Source: DASWDH01 sp035318505 (GTDB taxonomy: Bacteria > Myxococcota_A > Polyangia > Polyangiales > Polyangiaceae). From it: a stretch of 64,000 nucleotides of DNA. The position numbers and the translations under genes were made by a program. The stretch lies in contig DATHEQ010000382.1 in NCBI GenBank assembly GCA_035318505.1, positions 62,001-126,000 on the forward strand. Reading direction: 5' to 3'. Below, piece after piece: positions 1 to 8,020 of the stretch. Below the pieces are notes generated by a model. It made no database searches. It was not told where the DNA came from and worked only from the letters and a program-made list of their open reading frames with translations. The stretch's first letter is position 1. The number at the start of each line of letters is the position of its first letter.

Positions 1-557
1 TTCTTTTTTTGGGAGAGACGCTGCGGCCGCGTCAGGCGATGGCGGTGGGACTCGCGGCGCTCGGCGTCATTTTGCTCGTGCTCCGCGTGGGTCGGTTTCC
101 TTGGGTCGCATTGTCCCTGGCGTTTTCGTTCGGAGGGTACGGTCTGGTGCGCAAAAGGGCGGCCATCGAGCCGATCACGGGGCTGCTCGTCGAAACGTCA
201 CTCATCGCGCCGCTCGCGCTCGGGCTCATTGGCGTGCGCGCGTGGCATGGTACCGGCGCTCTTGGACGAGATGTCGGCACCACCGTGCTTTTGCTTCTCG
301 CCGGCGTCATCACTGCCGTGCCGCTCATCTGGTTCGCGCACGGCGTTCGCAATCTGCGCCTCGCTACCATGGGACTCATTCAGTTTATGACGCCGACCCT
401 TCAGTTTTTATTCGCCGTGCTGCTTTTTCACGAACCTTTCACGACCGCACACGGCGTCGCCTTTGGCTGCATCTGGGGTTCGCTCGCGATCTACACGGCC
501 GACGTCTTTTGGGGGCTCCGCCATCGCGCGCGGCCAGCCGTCGTGTCGTCAAAGTAG
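1..557 (+). CDS. rarD: RarD-type EamA-family permease, C-terminal part (5' end outside window)
   Basis: The reading frame is open to the first base, so this is the C-terminal portion of a larger protein (about 184 of an expected ~300 residues). It has at least four hydrophobic segments and the RarD pattern of a LGE-LRP loop, a Trp-Val-Ala-Leu helix, a Tyr-Gly-Leu-Arg-Lys loop, and a final helix pair around PLIWFAHGVRNL and IQFMTPTLQF. RarD proteins are inner-membrane drug/metabolite transporters with two EamA repeats; the substrate is usually unknown. The gene converges on the glycosyltransferase with a gap of 16 bases. Family assignment is firm, substrate is not. Confidence 0.85.
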   Translation, partial: LFLGETLRPRQAMAVGLAALGVILLVLRVGRFPWVALSLAFSFGGYGLVRKRAAIEPITGLLVETSLIAPLALGLIGVRAWHGTGALGRDVGTTVLLLLAGVITAVPLIWFAHGVRNLRLATMGLIQFMTPTLQFLFAVLLFHEPFTTAHGVAFGCIWGSLAIYTADVFWGLRHRARPAVVSSK

Positions 558-573
558 GCGAGTCATCGCGGAT

Positions 574-1338
574 TTACGGACGATGTCGTTCGCGCCGTAC
601 GATTGCGGGGAGACGTGCAAGCTCGACGAGCAGCTTCGGCACCTCGCTCACGCCGATTTTCGAGCCCGGGGCATCGAGCCAGGCGTCGAGCACGATCTCG
701 ATGCATTGCTTGCTCACGTTGCAGAGCCCCCTCGCCTCGAACCCCAGCAGCCGCGCGAGAATCTCGATGTCGAAGCACCATCTCAGCTGAAATGGCCGTT
801 CGAACACGCTCCTCATCAAGTCGTTCATACGAAAGAGCTTCGCTCCGCACTGCGTATCGTAAACGCCAAGACCGAGCGTTGCGGCAGCCAGCGTTGCGAA
901 GACCCGACCGAGGTAGTGCCGTGCCGCCGTCCGCTCGATCGCGCCGCCTAACCGTCGCAGGCGCGACCCCATCGCCAATAGCAGCGAGGGATCCTCGAGA
1001 GCGATTGCAAATCGAGCGATCAGCCGGAGCGGGGTGGCAAGATCGGCGTCCCAATAGCCCACGAGCTCGGGCGAGTGTTCTGCTGCTGCCAGCACGCCTC
1101 GCCGAACCGCTTCGGCCTTGCCCGAATTTTTCTCGAGCTCCAGGAGCAAAGCGCGTCCGGGGACATCGTCCACGAGTGCTTGCAAGATCTCGGCGGTGCG
1201 ATCCTTGCTGCCGTCGTTGACGAACAAAAAGCGGAGTTTCGGTTCGTCTTCGAGGGCTCGACAAAACGCATCGACATCGAGGCGTGAAGCCTCGTTGAAG
1301 CATGGAACGACCACTATCGTGTCTTGCACAATGCCCAT
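574..1338 (-). CDS. Family 2 glycosyltransferase (dolichyl-phosphate sugar transferase-like)
   Basis: A 254-residue GT-A protein. The N-terminus has the nucleotide-sugar strand VVPCFNEA, then NDGSKD near residues 41-46 and a DAD metal-binding motif at 97-99 (YWDADLATP). A Tyr-Asp-Thr-Gln-Cys-Gly-Ala-Lys segment typical of polyprenyl-phosphate mannosyl/glucosyl transferases follows. The family moves a sugar from a nucleotide donor to a polyprenyl phosphate at the cytoplasmic membrane face. There is no membrane anchor. The start overlaps the end of the upstream methyltransferase by 25 bases, so the two are probably cotranscribed and act in the same glycan or glycolipid pathway. The exact donor and acceptor cannot be read from sequence. 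Confidence 0.85.
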   Translation of the reverse strand: MGIVQDTIVVVPCFNEASRLDVDAFCRALEDEPKLRFLFVNDGSKDRTAEILQALVDDVPGRALLLELEKNSGKAEAVRRGVLAAAEHSPELVGYWDADLATPLRLIARFAIALEDPSLLLAMGSRLRRLGGAIERTAARHYLGRVFATLAAATLGLGVYDTQCGAKLFRMNDLMRSVFERPFQLRWCFDIEILARLLGFEARGLCNVSKQCIEIVLDAWLDAPGSKIGVSEVPKLLVELARLPAIVRRERHRP

Positions 1339-2135
1339 GCACTAAGCCCCGGCAAAGTCGCGCCCATGCGTCTGGCTCCGAGTAGCACCGAGTTGTCCAG
1401 CGACAGGGCGCGTGTGACCAAGCGCGTGAGCAGCGGCCCCCTCCGCCAGCCGCCAACCCCGAATTCGACGTCGCCAGTCGGCTTTTGCACGAGCTCGCCG
1501 AGCTTGCCGATCCCGCGCGCAATCAGCAGCGACGCGAATAGGTAGCCACTCTCCATGACGTCGAGCTCGACGTTGCTCACGGTTTCTCGCAGTTGCGGCA
1601 GACTATAACGACGGTAATGCCGCAAAGCCCGATCGTGACTCGAGAATAGGGCTTGAAACGCGGGTACCGTAACGAGCAACAGCCCACCCGGGGCCACACG
1701 GCGCTCGATGATGCCGCGCAGGAATGCCTCGGCGTCCTCTACGTGCTCGATCACGTCGCACAAGAGCACGAGCTCGAAGCGACGCTCCCCCAGCGTTGCC
1801 TCGTCGCGCGTGAACTCGACGGTTTTGCCGTCGACCTGCCGGACTCCGCAGCTCGCTTCTGGCAAGTGCACGTCAACGCCGGCGAGCGCTGTTGCGCTGA
1901 AGGCTCGCTGCACTTCGCGACCCGAGAATCCATCGCCACAGCCGTAGTCGAGGACCGTCGAGAACCTCTTGCGCACGCGGCCGAGCACTCGAATGATCGC
2001 CTCGGCACGGGCCACCTCCCACGGATGCCGAGCGCCGGCGCCCGCGCGCATTTCGCTCAGATCCATCACGTCAACGCCAGACGTTGCCGTCCGGCGCTCG
2101 TTACGGGCGGGGTCGAGGACTGCCTCGTGACGCAC
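1314..2135 (-). CDS. Class I SAM-dependent methyltransferase
   Basis: A 273-residue protein with the SAM-binding glycine loop VLDYGCGDGF at residues 61-70, an acidic residue after strand 2 (GVDVH), and the post-IV region LLCDVIEHVEDAEAFL typical of methyltransferase-11/23 enzymes acting on lipids, quinones or sugars. The GTG start at 2135 gives an N-terminal tail; an internal ATG at residue 24 is an alternative start. It overlaps the glycosyltransferase gene by 25 bases. This pairing is typical of polyprenyl-glycan biosynthesis operons. Substrate unknown. Confidence 0.82.
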   Translation of the reverse strand: MRHEAVLDPARNERRTATSGVDVMDLSEMRAGAGARHPWEVARAEAIIRVLGRVRKRFSTVLDYGCGDGFSGREVQRAFSATALAGVDVHLPEASCGVRQVDGKTVEFTRDEATLGERRFELVLLCDVIEHVEDAEAFLRGIIERRVAPGGLLLVTVPAFQALFSSHDRALRHYRRYSLPQLRETVSNVELDVMESGYLFASLLIARGIGKLGELVQKPTGDVEFGVGGWRRGPLLTRLVTRALSLDNSVLLGARRMGATLPGLSAWALCKTR

Positions 2136-2199
2136 ACGGACCGGCGCTTAGCAAATCCTTCGCTGCATGACCAGGACAATGCGGGTTCGGCGCGAATGC

Positions 2200-4191
2200 T
2201 CAGTGAATGCTCGCCAACACGCCCGCGTTCTCATCCGTGGGGTGGCCGCGTTGAGCGAGCACGAACTCACCCTTGCGCATCACGACGCCGAACGTCCCCG
2301 CCTGGAGCGCCCCGACCACCAAATCGCGTTCGAGACCGCCGGGTGTCATCCAGACCAGCAGAAACTCCGCGTCAAAGAAGCCGACCTTGAGCGTGTACGC
2401 GTCCGGGCGGCTGGAGACATGCGCGGCCAGCATCTCCGATGCAGCGATCTTCGCGCGTGGCGGCACTTTAGCGATGAGCTCGTAGAGATCGCGATGGCGG
2501 TCCCTGTCGGCGCTCTTGATCCCGGACCGAAACGGTACGAACCCACAAGAGAGCAGCTCGTGATGAAACACGGCGCCGAACTGGTACGACGTGACGAGCG
2601 TCGCCGCGCTGATGGCCACGAGCCAGGCTCGGAAGCTCGGCGGGCTGCCGGGTTGGGACTTCTCGCGACGTTTGAGCCAGGCCAGATTTGCGATCATGGC
2701 GATGAAGAGAAAGCTCGTCCAATAGGCCGTGTACTGAAACGCGATGCTGTTCAGGGCCGGGTACTTGGTCGCCAGCAACGTGAAGAAGAAACCCGGCATC
2801 GTGCAGAGGAGCCCGATCGGTCGGCGCCAGGGCACGAACACGAGCGGCGTCATGATCTGGAGCAGATAGACGAGCTTCTGGCCTTCGAGCAGCGAGGTCA
2901 TCGTGTAGCCCGGGTTGCCGAAGACAGTCTTCAAGACGCCGCCGAAGCCTCGATCGCCTTCCGGCAGGAGCTCAGCGTACTGGTGGATGTAGGCGCTCTC
3001 GCCCGCCAAGAAACGGGGCATGACGATGAACTTGAGGGTGACGAAGTAGACGCCGCCAATCAGCGCGACGATCAGCCCAGCCCGGGGCCGCTCGCCGGTC
3101 AAGACGAGATAAACACCCACCAGCGCCAGCAAAGCGGAGAAATCTTCGCGTGTCGCCAACGTCAACACGATCGCGACCGCTGCCCAACGGTCGCGCCGAC
3201 CTTCCAGCAGCCACAAGCAGAGCAGGAGGAAGAATGGTGCAAACGGGAGGTAGTGGAAATCGTAGAGGTTCGAGCCTTGAAACGGCGCGTATGCGAGGCA
3301 CAGGACAGCGACGAGGCAGGCGGCCCACTCGCCGATGTGGCGACGGGCGAAGAGATAGAGCGGAATCGCCGTCGCGCCGATCAGCGTCGCCTGGATAGCC
3401 AACAGCATCTCCGGACGCGGCCAGATACGGTACGGGATGCCGAGCACGTAGGCGATGTACGTTTGGTGATACCCGAGATGACTCGAGAGCGGACCAGCCA
3501 GCACCGACGTTTTGAAGAGAGGTCCCGTGAAGTGGACGGCGTTCCAGATCAGGTTGTTCTCGATACCGAGGTCGTGGCCGGAGGTGCCGAGGAGGTAGTG
3601 GTTTTCGATGGTGAGCTTCGAGAAGTAGAACGCGTATGCCGTGGAGGCGACCAAGACCAGAGCGAACGGCAAAGGAGGCCAGCGGGTGATTGACCGGCGC
3701 AAGGGTTCGAGGCGTTGGTGCAGGAAGGCGCGGCCCGCGTCGCCGAAAATGGGCGGCGTCGATAATGAGATCCGCATCAGCGCTTGGAGAGCGAGCCCGA
3801 AACCGGCAACCAGCGCCAAGAACGTGAGCTCCCGCCCCGGCGACCACAGCTGCCAGCGGAAAAACAACGGCACGATGCCGGCGAGCATGAAGGGCGATGC
3901 GCGGTGCGAGACCCGATACACGAGGTCGAGACCCTGTTCTCGCTTTCGGACGAGCACGGCGATCGCCGCCAGGACCGGAACGAGTGCGCCGAAAGCCATG
4001 TCGGCCATCAGGTACTTGCGGCTTTCCGGCGCGAGGGCGTTGCTGACAACGTACTTGTCGAGGTCGGGAACCATCTGCACGGTCCAGCCGAAGAGTCCGA
4101 CGGACATGCCCTCGAAAAGCAGCATGCCCACGCTGCGAAACGCGAGCGTCAGGGGGGGCGGCTGGGCCTCTCCGGATTCTGGCGGCAGCAT
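2200..4191 (-). CDS. DUF2079 polytopic membrane protein
   Basis: A 663-residue integral membrane protein with about a dozen hydrophobic segments. The hallmark DUF2079 region is in the middle: an YHQTYIAYVLGIPYRIWP loop, then a helix ending in YLFARRHIG and the FHYLPFAPFFLLL segment. DUF2079 proteins resemble GT-C type glycosyltransferases (many membrane helices with a large loop), but no enzyme activity is established for the family. The gene lies 64 bases upstream of the methyltransferase on the same strand, so it may join the methyltransferase-GT2 unit, for example as the membrane sugar transferase that uses a polyprenyl-linked donor. That last point is inference. Confidence 0.8.
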   Translation of the reverse strand: MLPPESGEAQPPPLTLAFRSVGMLLFEGMSVGLFGWTVQMVPDLDKYVVSNALAPESRKYLMADMAFGALVPVLAAIAVLVRKREQGLDLVYRVSHRASPFMLAGIVPLFFRWQLWSPGRELTFLALVAGFGLALQALMRISLSTPPIFGDAGRAFLHQRLEPLRRSITRWPPLPFALVLVASTAYAFYFSKLTIENHYLLGTSGHDLGIENNLIWNAVHFTGPLFKTSVLAGPLSSHLGYHQTYIAYVLGIPYRIWPRPEMLLAIQATLIGATAIPLYLFARRHIGEWAACLVAVLCLAYAPFQGSNLYDFHYLPFAPFFLLLCLWLLEGRRDRWAAVAIVLTLATREDFSALLALVGVYLVLTGERPRAGLIVALIGGVYFVTLKFIVMPRFLAGESAYIHQYAELLPEGDRGFGGVLKTVFGNPGYTMTSLLEGQKLVYLLQIMTPLVFVPWRRPIGLLCTMPGFFFTLLATKYPALNSIAFQYTAYWTSFLFIAMIANLAWLKRREKSQPGSPPSFRAWLVAISAATLVTSYQFGAVFHHELLSCGFVPFRSGIKSADRDRHRDLYELIAKVPPRAKIAASEMLAAHVSSRPDAYTLKVGFFDAEFLLVWMTPGGLERDLVVGALQAGTFGVVMRKGEFVLAQRGHPTDENAGVLASIH

Positions 4192-4333
4192 GGGCGCGCG
4201 AGTCTAGGCGCGCAGGGAGTGATCAAGCAATCCAAATTCCCGGCGTTGCCGGGACCGCCCACGACCCCTTGGGCTCACCGCAAGCCGGCAAGCAGCGACA
4301 ACGGGTCCCCAACGGCGCGCGGCCGTGCTGTCA

Positions 4334-4816
4334 TCAAAGTAGGCGAGCCATTGCGACTTCATCCATGTCTTCTGTGGCGCTCGCACGCCGGAACGCGGCG
4401 CGGAGAATGCCTTCCCGCACGAAGCCGTGCTTCTCGTAAAATCGGAGGGCGCGAGCGTTGTCGGTTTCGACGAGGATCTCGAGGCGGCGCACGCCGTTGG
4501 AGCGCGCGAGGGTGACGATCTCGTCCATGGCGCGTGCACCGAATCCGCGTCCGCGGAAGGCGGGATGCATGGCAAAGCTTCCCAGCGTGGCGACGTGCGA
4601 AGAGCGATGGTCCTGGATACGGAGCGCAAACGTGCCGACCACCTGGATCCCATCCACGAGAAGATACGTGCATGCCGCGCGCAGCAGTTTCTCGAAAATG
4701 GGATGAAAGTCGACGACGGCCATCGGTTCGTAGCTGAGGAACGGGTGATTCTCAGCGTCCATGTAGATGTGATGAAGGACGTCGCGGTCGTCCATTGAAA
4801 TGAGCCGGTGGTTCAT
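4334..4816 (-). CDS. GNAT-family N-acetyltransferase
   Basis: A 160-residue single-domain protein with the acetyl-CoA pyrophosphate loop RGRGFGARAMDE (motif A, Arg-x-x-Gly-x-Gly/Ala), the preceding beta-4 strand GSFAMHPAF and the motif B segment ETDNARALRFYEKHGFVREG. The family transfers acetyl from acetyl-CoA to amines of small molecules or protein N-termini. The substrate is not predictable. The gene is followed by a 142-base gap before the DUF2079 gene and preceded closely (15 bases) by the membrane nuclease-like gene on the same strand. Confidence 0.88.
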   Translation of the reverse strand: MNHRLISMDDRDVLHHIYMDAENHPFLSYEPMAVVDFHPIFEKLLRAACTYLLVDGIQVVGTFALRIQDHRSSHVATLGSFAMHPAFRGRGFGARAMDEIVTLARSNGVRRLEILVETDNARALRFYEKHGFVREGILRAAFRRASATEDMDEVAMARLL

Positions 4817-4831
4817 GGTGCGCGTCTCAAT

Positions 4832-5386
4832 CTAGCGCCATTGCGCGGCGATGAGCACCGCCACGCCGACGGCGATCACGAGCCAACCGAATCGCAATGC
4901 GGGCTCCGCGGCGGCCCTCTCGAAGAACGGAAACCGAACGACATGAATGCGCTCTTGTTCGGCGTCCACCAAGAGAACACCGTCCACTTCAAAAGCCATC
5001 CGGTACTCGAGCAATTGGCGGCGCGTGGCCGGCGTACGAAGGTGGGGAGCGTAGGCGCCCGTCTTCACCTCGGCGACGTAGCGCACGCCGTCGCGGCTGA
5101 CGAGGTAGTCGGCGCGCAGCGGTATCGTGAGATCTTCGCCGTCGATGGATAGTCGATAGGAACACACGAACTGCGCCGCGATGACGCAATAGCCGCGCAT
5201 TTCCAGTAACTCGCGGGCGCGTGATTCCCCCCGTCGTGCCCTGGTGATGCGATGGACGATGCGCCGGCGACGCAGCCATGCATAGAGCGCCTGGCGCACG
5301 ACGAAGATCGCGAGCAGCGCGACCGTGATCATCAATGCCCAGCGCAGATTTTCGTGAGAAACGCCGGGCATGGCACCTGATGGCAT
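4832..5386 (-). CDS. Membrane-anchored PD-(D/E)XK nuclease-like protein
   Basis: A 184-residue protein with a hydrophobic N-terminal segment (about 14-33), a soluble middle and a C-terminal hydrophobic segment (about 167-182). The middle matches the PD-(D/E)XK nuclease core: GES with Glu54 in the first helix, Asp93 in ADYLV, then EVK (Glu106, Lys108) and a following Gln124 in RRQLLEY. Spacing resembles YraN/Holliday-resolvase-like folds. Such nucleases cut DNA using the Asp, Glu and Lys with Mg2+. Having the domain between two membrane anchors is unusual. ATG at 5386 was used; an ATG five codons downstream is equally possible. It precedes the GNAT gene by 15 bases. The function remains a prediction. 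Confidence 0.65.
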   Translation of the reverse strand: MPSGAMPGVSHENLRWALMITVALLAIFVVRQALYAWLRRRRIVHRITRARRGESRARELLEMRGYCVIAAQFVCSYRLSIDGEDLTIPLRADYLVSRDGVRYVAEVKTGAYAPHLRTPATRRQLLEYRMAFEVDGVLLVDAEQERIHVVRFPFFERAAAEPALRFGWLVIAVGVAVLIAAQWR

Positions 5387-5530
5387 TGATCGAGGTCGAG
5401 GGCCAAGAAAGCGGAGAGCGCCGCCTCCGCGCGTTACATGGCGCCTGTCGAAGGCCGGTCGGGTCGAAGGCGGGTCGGGTCGAGAGCGCCGAGTTAGCGG
5501 CGCCGCTCCGCGCAGGCGGTCGGAGTCGGG

Positions 5531-6625
5531 CTAGTCGCGGTCGACCGCGTAATCTTCGCCGTAGTACTTGGCGGTGGTATGCGTATGAAAAGCAATCGCC
5601 GAAATGGGAGGATATTTCGGCTCGCCGAGCCCAGGCAGTACGTCGAGGATCTCGTCTTCCCACACATAAACGGCCATCGGAAAGGAGACGCGCGCAGAGA
5701 GCGCGGCGTCGCGTTCGCGCGGTTGGCTCACACGGTGGGTCGTGGACGGGAGGCGATCGTTGGTGATGCGTTGCATGTAATCGCCGGTGTTGACAATGAT
5801 GCTCCCCCGCGGCGCGTCGAGCCGGATCCACTTCATGTTGCGGCGGTTCAACACTTGGAGCCCCTCGATGCTCGGCGCCGGCAAGAACGTGAAGAGATCG
5901 ACGTCCTCGTGCCCCAACATTCGCCCACCCGCGCTCGGTTCGGCGAGGGCGCTGGGCGAAGGATAGTAATTGAGGCGAAAACCAAAGTTCGTCGCGCGGA
6001 GCTTCTCGTCATAAAGATGCGGGTCGCAGCCGAGGTAGGTGAGAATGCTCTGCATGACGGGAAGCACGAGCGGTTGCTCGGCGTCGACCGTCGCCCGGAA
6101 AATGGGCTCGAACTCGGGGCGCGGCCAGAACGAAGCAGCATCGAATTTCTTGCGGTCGAGATCGAACGCGCGGCGGCAAAAGACCCAACCTTCTACGAGA
6201 TCGGGGTGAATGATGGTCGTCTCTTTCAGTGGGAAATAGCCCTGATTGACCGAACCGTGGCGCTTGGCCACATAGGGGAGCCGCTCGTCCATGGGAATGG
6301 TTTCGAAGAAGGTGCGTACGGCCTGGTCGGTCCGCTCGAAAAGCGCGGGATCGATGCCGTGCCCCGTCAAAATGGCGAAACCGATTTCCTCCATGGCTTG
6401 GCCGAGAGCGTTCGCGAACCGAGCTCGCCCTGCCTTGCCGCCGTGAAACCACTCGTTCATGTCGCAGGTGCGGATGCGAAACTCGTCGTCGAACGCTTCG
6501 TCGCCGGCAGCCGATTCCGAGAGACGGTAGGTCTGCTGCTTCGTTACTTGATCGAAACGGCTGAAGTCGCGATTCAAAGCCTGCACGCCGTGGTCGCGGA
6601 GTTGGCGGTCGTTGCCCATGTGCAC
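5531..6625 (-). CDS. 2-oxoglutarate/Fe(II)-dependent oxygenase, isopenicillin N synthase-like
   Basis: A 364-residue protein with a DIOX_N-type N-terminal domain (IRTCDMNEW, then EEIGFAILTGHGID) and a double-stranded beta-helix core. The iron ligands appear as His239-x-Asp241 (GHEDVDLFTFL) and His297 (STTHRV), and the 2-oxoglutarate carboxylate pair as Arg312-x-Ser314 (ARVSFP). The set is complete, so an active non-heme iron oxygenase is expected. The family includes IPNS, ACC oxidase and many natural-product or fatty-acid-like hydroxylases; the substrate is not readable. The gene stands alone, with no biosynthetic cluster beside it. Confidence 0.87.
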   Translation of the reverse strand: MHMGNDRQLRDHGVQALNRDFSRFDQVTKQQTYRLSESAAGDEAFDDEFRIRTCDMNEWFHGGKAGRARFANALGQAMEEIGFAILTGHGIDPALFERTDQAVRTFFETIPMDERLPYVAKRHGSVNQGYFPLKETTIIHPDLVEGWVFCRRAFDLDRKKFDAASFWPRPEFEPIFRATVDAEQPLVLPVMQSILTYLGCDPHLYDEKLRATNFGFRLNYYPSPSALAEPSAGGRMLGHEDVDLFTFLPAPSIEGLQVLNRRNMKWIRLDAPRGSIIVNTGDYMQRITNDRLPSTTHRVSQPRERDAALSARVSFPMAVYVWEDEILDVLPGLGEPKYPPISAIAFHTHTTAKYYGEDYAVDRD

Positions 6626-6685
6626 CTTATTCGCTTCGTCGAGGCTTGCGGCGACGTAAGTCCCCGAGGTGGTGAACCATACGCT

Positions 6686-6714
6686 CGGGGGGCCGCACTG
6701 GCCAATGCCCCCCG
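6686..6714 (-). terminator. Hairpin downstream of the SRPBCC gene
   Basis: An 8-base perfect inverted repeat (CGGGGGGC / GCCCCCCG) with a 13-base loop lies in the 114-base gap between the stop of the SRPBCC gene and the start of the oxygenase gene on the same strand. No T-tract follows, so intrinsic termination is uncertain. Confidence 0.35.
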
Positions 6715-6739
6715 CTGTTACCCGCGTTGGAACGACCGA

Positions 6740-7333
6740 TCAGGGCCCCACAGGGATTGCGGTCGGGACCGGCAGAGCGGTGGGCCCCGCGGGGGCAGCT
6801 TTGGGCGCCGATTCGGCTGCTGTTTTCATGGCCGCGAGACCCTTCTCGAAATCAGCGCCGATCATCTTGTCCATGTCCATGAAGAGCGAGGCGGCTTTGG
6901 CCATGAAGCTGTTCTCGCCGTCCATGGCCCAGGTCACCTTGGAGCCTCCCGCCGCCGGAGCGAACGTAAACGTCGTCGCATTGGTCGCGGCGAACGGCTT
7001 CAAGAACTCGAGCTTGATGCCGATGGTCGAAGGACGTTCGCTTTTCTCGAGTGTCATATGCCCTTCGCCGACCTCGTCGTTGCCGGACCAGGCGTACTTC
7101 GCGCCGACTCCGGCCGGAGGTCCTTCGAAGGTCTTCTTCATTTGGGGATCCCGCTTCTCCCACGGCGACCACTCCGGCCACGCATGAAAGTCGTTCACCA
7201 AGGCGAATGCATTTTCGGGTGGTGCGCCGACGCCGATCGAGCGCTCGACGTGAAAGGTCGCCGGGCGCGTGAGAATGACGAGCACGAGAAGCACGATGAC
7301 GGCTGCGACGCCAATGAGGATCTTACGAGCCAT
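6740..7333 (-). CDS. Membrane-anchored SRPBCC (START-like/polyketide cyclase) protein
   Basis: A 197-residue protein with an N-terminal signal anchor (about residues 4-22, KILIGVAAVIVLLVLVILT) and then a SRPBCC ligand-binding fold: HVERSIGV, the loop VNDFHAWPEWSPWEKRDP and the strand KVTWAMDGENSF. This arrangement is common in small bacterial proteins annotated as polyketide cyclase/dehydrase-like and is often found near ECF sigma/YCII genes. The C-terminal 25 residues are Ala/Pro rich. The gene is divergent from the YCII-sigma pair, with a 283-base intergenic region that includes a 6-base inverted repeat (7350-7366) in its 5' leader. The ligand is unknown. Confidence 0.82.
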   Translation of the reverse strand: MARKILIGVAAVIVLLVLVILTRPATFHVERSIGVGAPPENAFALVNDFHAWPEWSPWEKRDPQMKKTFEGPPAGVGAKYAWSGNDEVGEGHMTLEKSERPSTIGIKLEFLKPFAATNATTFTFAPAAGGSKVTWAMDGENSFMAKAASLFMDMDKMIGADFEKGLAAMKTAAESAPKAAPAGPTALPVPTAIPVGP

Positions 7334-7532
7334 GGAGCCTTCATTTTCTCCGGCCGCGAAGGCCGGTCAGAGGCGATGAGAACACCACTATGTGCCGATG
7401 CAAAGATCTCGGGACGGCCCCGCCCACTCCGCGTCTGGATAAGCCAAGTCCGCTGAACTACGTGACATTTTCCCCACGATGGCCGCCGATCTCACCTTCG
7501 ACACCGCCCGAGAAAAAAAAACGACGCGCGGG

Positions 7533-7558
7533 TGTCGATCTGGGCGCTCCCTTTCGAC
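7533..7558 (+). promoter_or_regulatory. Candidate ECF42-type promoter for the first YCII-sigma operon
   Basis: TGTCGA at 7533-7538 is followed after 16 bases by CGAC at 7555-7558. The same pair with a 17-base spacer occurs upstream of the second YCII gene and of doxX. As I recall, ECF42 sigma factors recognise a TGTCGA -35 element and a CGA/TC -10 element. The ATG of the YCII gene follows about 60 bases downstream. Confidence 0.55.
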
Positions 7559-7616
7559 TCAGGGTACGCGCGGGCACGTTGCCCGCGTGGCGGAAGAACG
7601 AAAAAAGGAGATCACC

Positions 7617-7967
7617 ATGCAATACCTGCTGCTCATCTACGAGAACGAACAGAACAACGCCAAGATGTCGAAAGCAGACGGCGACAAGGTCATGCAGGAG
7701 TACTTCGCGTTCACGAAAGACATCCAAGACAAGAAAAATTACGTGGCCGGCGAAGCGCTCCAGCCGATCGCCACAGCGACGACGGTCCGCGTGCGCGACG
7801 GCAAAACCGTCACGACCGACGGCCCGTTCGCTGAAACGCGCGAACAGCTCGGCGGCTACTACCTGGTCGAAGCGAAGGATCTCGACGAAGCGCGTTCCAT
7901 TGCAGCGCGGATTCCGGCGGCGCGCACTGGCTCCATCGAGGTGCGACCGGTCGTCAAGTTCACCTGA
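7617..7967 (+). CDS. YCII-family (DGPF) protein, partner of ECF42 sigma factor 1
   Basis: A 116-residue protein chosen from the ATG at 7617, which has a strong AAGGAG ribosome site 7 bases upstream; longer in-frame starts have none. It carries the diagnostic DGPFAE motif (TTDGPFAETREQLGGYYLVEA), a feature of the YCII-related alpha/beta fold. Such proteins are consistently encoded next to ECF42 sigma factors, and their biochemical role is not established. It lies 53 bases upstream of the sigma gene on the same strand, and a hairpin occupies the gap. An 8-base inverted repeat (7569-7587) sits in its 5' leader. Confidence 0.9.
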   Translation: MQYLLLIYENEQNNAKMSKADGDKVMQEYFAFTKDIQDKKNYVAGEALQPIATATTVRVRDGKTVTTDGPFAETREQLGGYYLVEAKDLDEARSIAARIPAARTGSIEVRPVVKFT

Positions 7968-7988
7968 CGCTCGGTAGCGCTCGCACCT

Positions 7989-8019
7989 GGGGCCGGCGGG
8001 AGTATTCTCCGTCGGCCCC
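7989..8019 (+). promoter_or_regulatory. Hairpin abutting the sigma factor start codon
   Basis: A 31-base stem-loop (outer arms GGGGCCG / CGGCCCC, extended to about 12 pairs with two G-U pairs) ends one base before the GTG start at 8021. It contains the only plausible ribosome site (GGGAG at 7998-8002), so it could hold the RBS closed or couple sigma synthesis to translation of the YCII gene. Confidence 0.45.
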
Positions 8020-8020
8020 G

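Noticed and set aside
549..562. TCAAAGTAGGCGAG repeated at 4334-4347 with similar flanks, as if a second GNAT gene end lay beside the glycosyltransferase
   Set aside because: A 14-base match is expected several times by chance in 64 kb, and the flanks match only partly; no further GNAT-like codons are seen.
5371..5386. A TGGCACC...TGGC match resembling a sigma-54 site near the nuclease-like gene
   Set aside because: The spacing between the GG and GC elements is one base short and it lies on the wrong strand, inside the gene's start.
7339..7616. A further TGTCGA on the minus strand (7503-7498) as an ECF42 promoter for the SRPBCC gene
   Set aside because: The matching -10 element is absent at 16-17 bases; the nearest CGTG is 19 bases away and does not fit.
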